NCBI GenBank assembly: GCA_949592205.1
Contig: CATIUR010000002.1
Location: forward strand, 4,310,501-4,374,500
Length of the DNA stretch: 64,000 bases
Source: Helichrysum umbraculigerum
Lineage: Eukaryota; Streptophyta; Magnoliopsida; Asterales; Asteraceae
Reading direction: 5' to 3'
A program made the translations under genes and the position numbers. Shown in pieces: positions 55,494 through 64,000 of this stretch. The notes beneath the pieces were generated by a model. It searched no databases, was not told the origin of the DNA, and saw only the letters and a program-made list of their open reading frames with translations. The first letter of the stretch is position 1; each line of letters begins with the position of its first letter.

Positions 55494-57533
55494 TAAAACA
55501 CCCCTCATTTATACCTATTTAAATATAGTAAATCGGAAGCGTAAGTCCAAATACATAGTCATAATTTACTTCATTGTAACAACATATAAAATTCATCCTT
55601 TTCAAAACTATAATTTCTTCAACCGAGGTGTTATATAAAAACATGATGAAACATTATTTTATAAAAATCAACTATCAGAGTAGAGCCTCGTAGTCAAACA
55701 TTCCTGTTAGTCCAACTTCTTGCCCACCCAAATTATATGCAAAACCTGTAAGAAGGGATAATGTGGGGGATTAGCATAACGCTAAGTGAGCAGATAACTA
55801 ATCAACAGCATAACTTAGCTCAACAACTTTGTGTACAACACTTAACACTAAACAATCAAGTACACAATACAACTCATCAACTAATCAACAACACCATAAT
55901 GAGGATCGGCGGCTCTGGGGATAACCATTAACCCGGGAGGCTCCCCAAGAACACTTACCCAACCTATCCGTATGGCCATGCGGACGAGACCGATAGCTAG
56001 TGATTATCTTCAACTAACACAGGAGATGTGTTAAACTTTGGATAACCAACTAGCCCAACCAACAGTTCAACAACTCGTTGCCTCATTAACAACTGATGCC
56101 CGAAGGCCAATTAACTCAAGTGATCACGTAATCAACAAGTCACATATTCAACTAGTCAACATATCAACAGTATTATTACTATCCGCATAAACACCAATGC
56201 AAATAATAAAGTAATAACACGTTACTTGTTGTAACCAAACTTGTTACAACCAAGTTACGCTGAGGATTAGAGATCCACTCACCGAATACCTCAGCCATCC
56301 ACTCAGTAGTCTAATATCACTGAGCCTTCTGCACATCTGAGAATACAACAGATTACACAAATTAATCACTTATCTTAATATGAATATAACATCATGCCAA
56401 GATTATGGATAATCATCTCAAACATCAAAATTCCATAATCATTTATCAAATCATAATCCTTAAGATCATATTATCATCTTAATTCATATTAATCATCGTT
56501 AGCTAACATAATTACACCAACAACAAGATCATTGACTTTCAACATCAAGGATTTATTAAAACCCTTATGAACACTAATTCAATTTACTCACGTTAGCTTC
56601 AATAATCTCAATTACACTCTAATAACATAAGCTTACAAGCTTTGATTTTAGCATAATCAACTAAACCCATGAACTTTATTCATAAGTTCATATTAAATTC
56701 TCCACTTTTACATTAGGCTTCACCTAAAATCATGATTTTAACATTAACCAAGCATTATATGATCATTACAAGCTTTAATTCATGGATTATCAACTAAACC
56801 CATAAACCATCTATGATCATATATGGAATTAATCAACTTTATGCTAGGGTTTAGCTTATAATCATATAGTAATCATCAATTAACAATCCTACAAGCAATT
56901 CAAGCTTCAATTTTAACTTAATCATACTAATTAAATCAAATACACCAAAACCCATTTTCTAGGGTTTATAGAATCAAAGAATTAGAACTTACAAAGTGTT
57001 TATGATGATGATGGAATGCTCAAATCACGATTTTGAAGCTTAATCCATAGTTCTAAAGCTTCAATTTCACCTCAAACCTTGTTTCAAGAGTTTAATATTG
57101 TCCCTGTGGTTTGATACGTACGACTAAACCAAGAACAGGGGAAGACAGTGTGATTTAATTCCAAAAACTTTGATGATTGATGATGAATTAGGGTTTTGAA
57201 ACCCTTCTCTCGCTCTCACGAACTCACTGGAATGTTTCTGATATTTCGTACGTACTTTTACACATATATTAGATAATATGTGTACTAGTTTTGTCCCCCG
57301 TACTTATCATTGTCTGGAACTTAAAAACCATTTGCGGGGAAACATTATTTTATTTTACCGTCAACTGAATTAAATTAAAACAAATAATAATTTTATTAGT
57401 CACAATAAATTATTCGACTCTTTTCTCCATTTAATTCCAAATAATACAACAGAACTATTTTCTGACACATTAAATAATAATTCACAGTCAGAAAATATTA
57501 ATTTACTACTAGACCCGAAGACTGGGTGTTACA
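55494..57533 (-). repeat. 3' LTR of the second LARD (2040 bp)
   Basis: Plus strand TAAAACACCCC ... GGGTGTTACA. It is related to but clearly diverged from the LTR at 21531 (roughly 85% in the first 80 bases by eye, lower further in). Confidence 0.9.
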
Positions 57534-59656
57534 AATCTCTCCCCCTTACAGAGATTTCGTCCTCGAAATCTAAACACACTTAATTACTTTAGTGAAATAG
57601 AATCACACATAACATTTCACTAATACTATAACTCCCATACACTTCTAATCACATATTTACTCATTATTACATGCGCACGAAAGGTGTACAAGTTAAAATG
57701 ACTTATATATATATACAACCGTCATGCATACCCCTAATTACATAACGTCAATGTGTATACATTCCCATCTACTTACACAAATATGTATTATTTTATCAAC
57801 TCACACACCACCAGGTGTATTTCAATTAAATTCACTTAAACACATATATTGTGTCTTAATTTTGTTATCACAATTTCAATTCTTTCTTCATGCACATATC
57901 CACATGTACATGATCTTTCCTATATATTCCAATGCACAAGCATTACTCCTACATCCTGTCTTTGATAAGTCAACTGAACATTTACATGAGCATTCATACT
58001 TAGTCCTGTATACAACTAAAACACATAATCACTGGTAACAAATGTAACACATATCTCTGTGAACATCTCAACTTTACAACAATTACAACAAGTGGTAGTG
58101 AATACCACAATATGCACCTTAACAACAAAAGTTCAATTATATTCACAACTAGCAATTTAGCTAATAACCATATATTTCTTTAGCTAACAACTTGCTAGAA
58201 ATTTTCACTTTCGCAACTAGCTAATTACAACTTTACAACTTGTAATTATAAATACAACTTGATTATATGAAACTCTTATTCGAAAAGAATCACAATTCAT
58301 ATAATCATAATCACATATAGAATAAACAATAAGCAGTATGTAGAGGTCAATTCTTATGGTTAAAACTACTATTATATAATCAACTAGCATCCTATTACAC
58401 CAATTTGGATGCTAAGACAACACCTGTTAATACCATGCATCATCATCAATGGTATTTTAACAACACAAGGTGTAGTCATTAATCATCTTTTCAACAATAT
58501 TAACACAGTATTATTCATAATCAACTGACATCTACTTTGTTTAAATCATCCTTTGATGTTTACTATTAATAATTCATCATATATACACATCACTTGTACA
58601 GTACCACATTAGTAAAAACAATTTAGTGGTTTATCACTCTTTCATTTTAGTCCATCATTGACTATTTTCAACTACAGGTCAACATATCCTACCTGTTAAT
58701 TTACAACCACTTAACTTTTTCTGGTACTTAGTAGCCTCAACAACTTCATGTGAACTGGCATAATATAAATACGTTGGCCAGACGTCGTCATATTATGTCA
58801 GTCACACCTCATTCTCAGGCCACTTCGTACCATAAATCTTCAAAATTATTCATGATTACTCTTATACCTTATAACCACGATATCAACAATTTACACAACC
58901 TGTGATTGCAGTATATCACCCAATATTGACTTGTCACTATGTCAACTTACTACTTTTAATATGAACTACTCGTATTATCATGTATATATGAACAATATAA
59001 GCATACTACACCAATATCTGACACAAACACATCAATCCATGTACTTTTAGTCAAATTATAGGTAAACACTTCATTTCATGTTCAACTATCACATACATAT
59101 AAGTTCCTGCACTTATATCATAATTTTATTTCAGCACTTTATAGCACTCTAAGTAATCCAATTACTTCATCACATTTCAATTTAGTTCATATAATATAGT
59201 TAACATAATTTCATATTCAATGTTTACTAACCCTTGTTAGCAACAATCAACAATATCATTTACTGGCATATTTTGCAGTTAAATAAACTACCTACAACTA
59301 ACTCATACACCATAAAAGGTGTGAACCTCTTAAAACAACTTTTAATATTACATATAGTCACAGGAATGATCTCTGGGCTCAATGAAACAAAAGCCCAATA
59401 CAAAACGTAAGCTAAAAGTTTAAAATAAGGTCCGAAAAACAATAAAATGCGATTTTCGGGCCCCAAACGACCCCGAAGTGCCGAAAACTGACAGGGCTCA
59501 TGGCAAAGCGATGAGCTTTGACCGTTGAGCCGTTTCCAAGTGACCCTATAAATTTCGTCTTAATCGGACACCGAAATTTTCAAAAATTTTCTACGTCAAG
59601 TATTATGTCGAACGTCGCAAGAAATTTTTTATTTTTTATTATTTTTTATACTAACT

Positions 59657-59910
59657 AACGCGATCCGGGAAAACGGGTCAGGATCGCGTTCCTTAGTTAA
59701 AAATGTTCTGTAACCAAATTAAGCATACAAACGCGATCCGGAGAAGTGAGCGGGATCGCGTTCCCAAGAGAAAACGCATCTGGACCCGAAATACATACAC
59801 AAACGCGATCCTGGAAAATGGCTGGGATCGCGTTCCCAAGCATAAAATAATATGTGACAAAATAACACATACGAACGCGATCCAGAAAAGATTGTTGGGA
59901 TCGCGTTCCC
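59657..59910 (-). repeat. Four-unit ~73-bp AACGCGATCC...GGATCGCGTT array in the second LARD
   Basis: Units start at 59657, 59730, 59802 and 59874 (spacing 73, 72, 72). Arms are identical to those at 26107-26360. The linkers differ at only a few positions. Confidence 0.95.
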
Positions 59911-61532
59911 AAGTAGAAATCTGAGTTTCAGCAAAATTCATATTTTTAGCCAATTTCAATCGCGTATAACTTTTTACTCGTTTAGAGTTAGACTCTAAAA
60001 TTTTGCAGGCACGTCCACTATGCCAAAATGAAACTTTCCCTTTTTACACTTTTTCAATTTACACGTTTTATGATAAAACGGACGTACGACTCATTTTTGA
60101 CCATTTTCGACCATTTTGGTTGACACGCCATATTCCAAATGGCTTACTTTCTGATTTCAACCTTTTGCCAACATGTTTCTATATACATTTGGGACGTGTG
60201 GGCATATTCATCACCTACAAACACTCATTCTACATTGTTTTGACACGTTGACCCGTTTAGGGGTCCAAATGGGCACTTTTAAGAAAATAATCACATTGAC
60301 TACCCAAATCATTATCATCACCTTTTACTACTATCTTTATGACTTAAAGTCACTTTAACATTCTTTTTAATCAGACCACTACTCATTTTAACCTATTAAC
60401 CATCAAGTGACCCATTTGGGCACATTGACAACCCTTTTTGGGTTTCAACTCATATTACCACTATTCAAACAACCATTCCACATTACGTTGACTATTCTAA
60501 GTCCAACAAACTATTTTTCACCATTAGTGGCATGTTATAACTCTAAAGCACCAATTCACATTAAAATCACTATATTTAGACCAATCACAACAAGTTTTCC
60601 AATTTCATGATCACTTTGACTTTTCACAACTTGTCAATACATATAAGTTTGGTTGACCACTTCGACTTCATTATTTGACCACTTTTAGTATATAGATCAT
60701 AATTCAATCACAATCATGATCATTATTAAACACATAAACATCTTACCATATTCACCACTTTATGGTATATATTACCAAATTGGACCTTTCCACATTCGAC
60801 TTTGACTTTTCCAAGTCAACGACACACATTCCAATTAATGGACACCTTCTTATTTTAAACATCTATACAACTCCATATTACTTCAATTGATATATTCCAA
60901 CATCTCATTAATTTCAACTTAGAGAGTCACATTAATTCCGTTTATCACATAACAATAAATTTCCTAGCAATATCTCATAATCACACCTTGCATTTAGCAA
61001 CTAATAATCATGCCACCGATTATAATTTCCGTTTCAACATTGTAGACACTTTTAAGTTTAACTATATCACTATTAACAACTTATTCAACACAGCGTCTAC
61101 ACGACTTAACACCTTTTTAACAATTTCAAGTTCAACATAAACTACCCAGTTTATTTCACAACATATGAATAACATCAATTGACTCAAAACTAGGGAATCA
61201 TATCAGTCAGACTCAACTTACTTTAGGGTAGATCAACATCATCATAGCAAAGTACACAATTCAAACTGAATTAAATTCAACAAGGTTATCGAGAATCACC
61301 TGATGCACTTAAGCCAGCAACAATCGAGGAATCAATGAGAATACCAGTCGGTTCCTCATATTCCTCCGTCTCTGCAACCAAAACAACATTCTAGCATCTT
61401 GTTTTAGGTTAGTACACATTCAATATCAACTTTCTCATGCAACCACTAATCCCCACCCCTGGAATGTTTGACTTGATACAATTCCAAGTTTGGGATTGAA
61501 CATCTTATAATGTACAATTCACCCAAACTTAT

Positions 61533-61544
61533 GCTCTGATACCA
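61533..61544 (-). other. Primer-binding site of the second LARD, initiator tRNA-Met
   Basis: TGGTATCAGAGC on the minus strand, three bases from the LTR end, as in the first LARD. Confidence 0.9.
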
Positions 61545-61547
61545 ACT

Positions 61548-63587
61548 TAAAACACCCCTCATTTATACCTATTTAAATATAGTAAATCGGAAGCGTAAGT
61601 CCAAATACATAGTCATAATTTACTTCATTGTAACAACATATAAAATTCATCCTTTTCAAAACTATAATTTCTTCAACCGAGGTGTTATATAAAAACATGA
61701 TGAAACATTATTTTATAAAAATCAACTATCAGAGTAGAGCCTCGTAGTCAAACATTCCTGTTAGTCCAACTTCTTGCCCACCCAAATTATATGCAAAACC
61801 TGTAAGAAGGGATAATGTGGGGGATTAGCATAACGCTAAGTGAGCAGATAACTAATCAACAGCATAACTTAGCTCAACAACTTTGTGTACAACACTTAAC
61901 ACTAAACAATCAAGTACACAATACAACTCATCAACTAATCAACAACACCATAATGAGGATCGGCGGCTCTGGGGATAACCATTAACCCGGGAGGCTCCCC
62001 AAGAACACTTACCCAACCTATCCGTATGGCCATACGGACGAGACCGATAGCTAGTGATTATCTTCAACTAACACAGGAGATGTGTTAAACTTTGGATAAC
62101 CAACTAGCCTAACCAACAGTTCAACAACTCGTTGCCTCATTAACAACTGATGCCCGAAGGCCAATTAACTCAAGTGATCACGTAATCAACAAGTCACATA
62201 TTCAACTAGTCAACATATCAACAGTATTATTACTATCCGCATAAACACCAATGCAAATAATAAAGTAATAACACGTTACTTGTTGTAACCAAACTTGTTA
62301 CAACCAAGTTACGCTGAGGATTAGAGATCCACTCACCGAATACCTCAGCCATCCACTCAGTAGTCTAATATCACTGAGCCTTCTGCACATCTGAGAATAC
62401 AACAGGATACACAAATTAGTCACTTATCTTAATATGAATATAACATCATGCCAAGATTATGGATAATCATCTCAAACATCAAAATTCCATAATCATTTAT
62501 CAAATCATAATCCTTAAGATCATATTATCATCTTAATTCATATTAATCATCGTTAGCTAACATAATTACACCAACAACAAGATCATTGACTTTCAACATC
62601 AAGGATTTATTAAAACCCTTATGAACACTAATTCAATTTACTCACGTTAGCTTCAATAATCTCAATTACACTCTAATAACATAAGCTTACAAGCTTTGAT
62701 TTTAGCATAATCAACTAAACCCATGAACTTTATTCATAAGTTCATATTAAATTCTCCACTTTTACATTAGGATTCACCTAAAATCATGATTTTAACATTA
62801 ACCAAGCATTATATGATCATTACAAGCTTTAATTCATGGATTATCAACTAAACCCATAAACCATCTATGATCATATATGGAATTAATCAACTTTATGCTA
62901 GGGTTTAGCTTATAATCATATAGTAATCATCAATTAACAATCCTACAAGCAATTCAAGCTTCAATTTTAACTTAATCATACTAATTAAATCAAATACACC
63001 AAAACCCATTTTCTAGGGTTTATAGAATCAAAGAATTAGAACTTACAAAGTGTTTATGATGATGATGGAATGCTCAAATCACGATTTTGAAGCTTAATCC
63101 ATAGTTCTAAAGCTTCAATTTCACCTCAAACCTTGTTTCAAGAGTTTAATATTGTCCCTGTGGTTTGATACGTACGACTAAACCAAGAACAGGGGAAGAC
63201 AGTGTGATTTAATTCCAAAAACTTTGATGATTGATGATGAATTAGGGTTTTGAAACCCTTCTCTCGCTCTCACGAACTCACTGGAATGTTTCTGATATTT
63301 CGTACGTACTTTTACACATATATTAGATAATATGTGTACTAGTTTTGTCCCCCGTACTTATCATTGTCTGGAACTTAAAAACCATTTGCGGGGAAACATT
63401 ATTTTATTTTACCGTCAACTGAATTAAATTAAAACAAATAATAATTTTATTAGTCACAATAAATTATTCGACTCTTTTCTCCATTTAATTCCAAATAATA
63501 CAACAGAACTATTTTCTGACACATTAAATAATAATTCACAGTCAGAAAATATTAATTTACTACTAGACCCGAAGACTGGGTGTTACA
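61548..63587 (-). repeat. 5' LTR of the second LARD (2040 bp)
   Basis: Same length as 55494-57533. Differences seen by eye: CATGCGG/CATACGG, TAGCCC/TAGCCT, CAGATTACAC/CAGGATACAC, TTAATCAC/TTAGTCAC and TAGGCTTC/TAGGATTC. Confidence 0.9.
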
Positions 63588-63898
63588 AATCTCTCCCCCT
63601 TACAGAGATTTCGTCCTCGAAATCTAAACACACTTAATTACTTTAGTGAAATAGAATCACACATAACATTTCACTAATACTATAACTCCCATACACTTCT
63701 AATCACATATTTACTCATTATTACATGCGCACGAAAGGTGTACAAGTTAAAATGACTTATATATATATACAACCGTCATGCATACCCCTAATTACATAAC
63801 GTCAATGTGTATACATTCCCATCTACTTACACAAATATGTATTATTTTATCAACTCACACACCACCAGGTGTATTTCAATTAAATTCACTTAAACACA
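63588..63898 (-). repeat. Partial second copy of the LARD internal region
   Basis: Matches 57534-57844 without differences noticed, including the purine tract and the AGATTTCG/CGAAATCT hairpin, then joins host sequence at a short AAACACA homology. Confidence 0.9.
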
Positions 63899-64000
63899 CA
63901 ATGGTCACTACAACACCCACAGTTTTCTCCAAGCTCATCCAACCCCAGTCACCAACAAATAAATTTCACCGTACCACAAACTTTGGAAGAAAGCTCCGAC

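Larger units (their letters stand above)
57534..61547 (-). other. Non-coding internal region of the second LARD
   Basis: No gag or pol. The part at about 59257-60420 is almost identical to 25707-26870 of the first LARD, whereas the rest (for example 58200-59240 against 24520-25690) is visibly diverged and 60430-61500 hardly alignable. It contains the four-unit inverted-repeat array and ends with the tRNA-Met PBS. Confidence 0.85.
55494..63898 (-). mobile_element. Second LARD with extra partial internal copy (LTR-internal-LTR-partial internal)
   Basis: LTRs at 55494-57533 and 61548-63587 (both 2040 bp) enclose 4014 bp without coding genes. On the minus strand the PBS TGGTATCAGAGC (61544-61533) and the purine tract beside the left LTR give the orientation. 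After the right LTR, 311 bases (63588-63898) repeat 57534-57844 and then stop abruptly at AAACACA, next to host sequence. There is no 5-bp target duplication. Instead 17 host bases (AAACACACAATGGTCAC) are present on both sides (55474-55490 and 63892-63908). The element interrupts an ORF. LTR differences are few, so the event is recent. Confidence 0.85.
55236..64000 (+). pseudogene. Unidentified Pro/Ser/Gln-rich gene split by a LARD insertion; runs off the window
   Basis: The first ATG (55236) gives a Lys/Asn-rich start (MSKNNKSTTKNKKEINKILP). About 60 bases on, the better frame is the one starting MWQNLLNNLLPNPTSP at 55301, so a one-base loss near 55298 is likely. The protein continues through ASGSSSQPTGFASLPPIANP to YAFQGWYQNTQWS at 55490. 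After the LARD the same frame resumes at about 63892: QNTQWS, then LQHPQFSPSSSNPSHQQINF and TVPQTLEESSD at the window edge. The low-complexity Pro/Ser/Asn/Gln start resembles the N-termini of plant PIF/Harbinger ORF1-type (Myb/SANT, 'GST T3-like') proteins, but the diagnostic domain would lie beyond the window. That assignment is therefore only a guess. Confidence 0.5.

Overview
This is AT-rich nuclear DNA of a flowering plant, most likely a eudicot. The signs are long LTR retrotransposons primed by plant tRNAs, Helitrons, a FAR1-type Mutator element with a Ulp1 peptidase gene, and fragments of plant-specific gene families (calcium-dependent protein kinase, clade-D protein phosphatase 2C). The species cannot be named from the sequence. 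I find no tRNA, rRNA or CRISPR array and no clearly intact host gene. Nearly everything recognisable is a mobile element, often nested in another.

Layout. 1-3100 is AT-rich and non-coding, with one perfect foldback. 3109-3498 (minus) is a short gene piece with a TATA box and a possible transit peptide. Two hAT-type non-autonomous elements with 8-bp target duplications follow (3943-4477 and 4947-5889), then a tiny foldback MITE. 7099-11546 is a minus-oriented Helitron carrying spliced fragments of a CDPK and a PP2C gene side by side. 12371-12866 holds a cluster of Helitron 3' ends. 12840-21013 is a second probable Helitron full of unidentified exon fragments and local duplications.

21531-29686 is a complete LTR element with no gag or pol (LARD, TSD AATTG). 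A related LARD at 55494-63898 carries an extra 0.3 kb of internal sequence past its right LTR and splits a gene whose first codons lie at about 55236. A related solo LTR (51713-53792, TSD GTCAG) lies between them. All three carry the same four-unit, ~73-bp array of inverted repeats.

31273-53939 looks like one large Mutator-like element. It carries a multi-exon Ulp1/C48 peptidase gene (plus strand) and a deleted FAR1-like transposase (minus strand). It has itself been invaded by an Athila-like LTR element (34494-46278, TSD ATTTA, LTRs almost identical), a 5'-truncated LINE and the solo LTR. A short motif, ACTGCATTTTA, recurs throughout the non-coding parts of this element. The Athila-like element encodes one 1345-residue gag-protease protein whose C-terminal ~540 residues replace the expected reverse transcriptase and integrase.

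The best candidates for something undescribed are the conserved 73-bp inverted-repeat array and the near-identical block around it in two otherwise diverged LARDs, the Ulp1 Mutator element with its dispersed motif, and the gag-protease-plus-unknown-domain Athila derivative.
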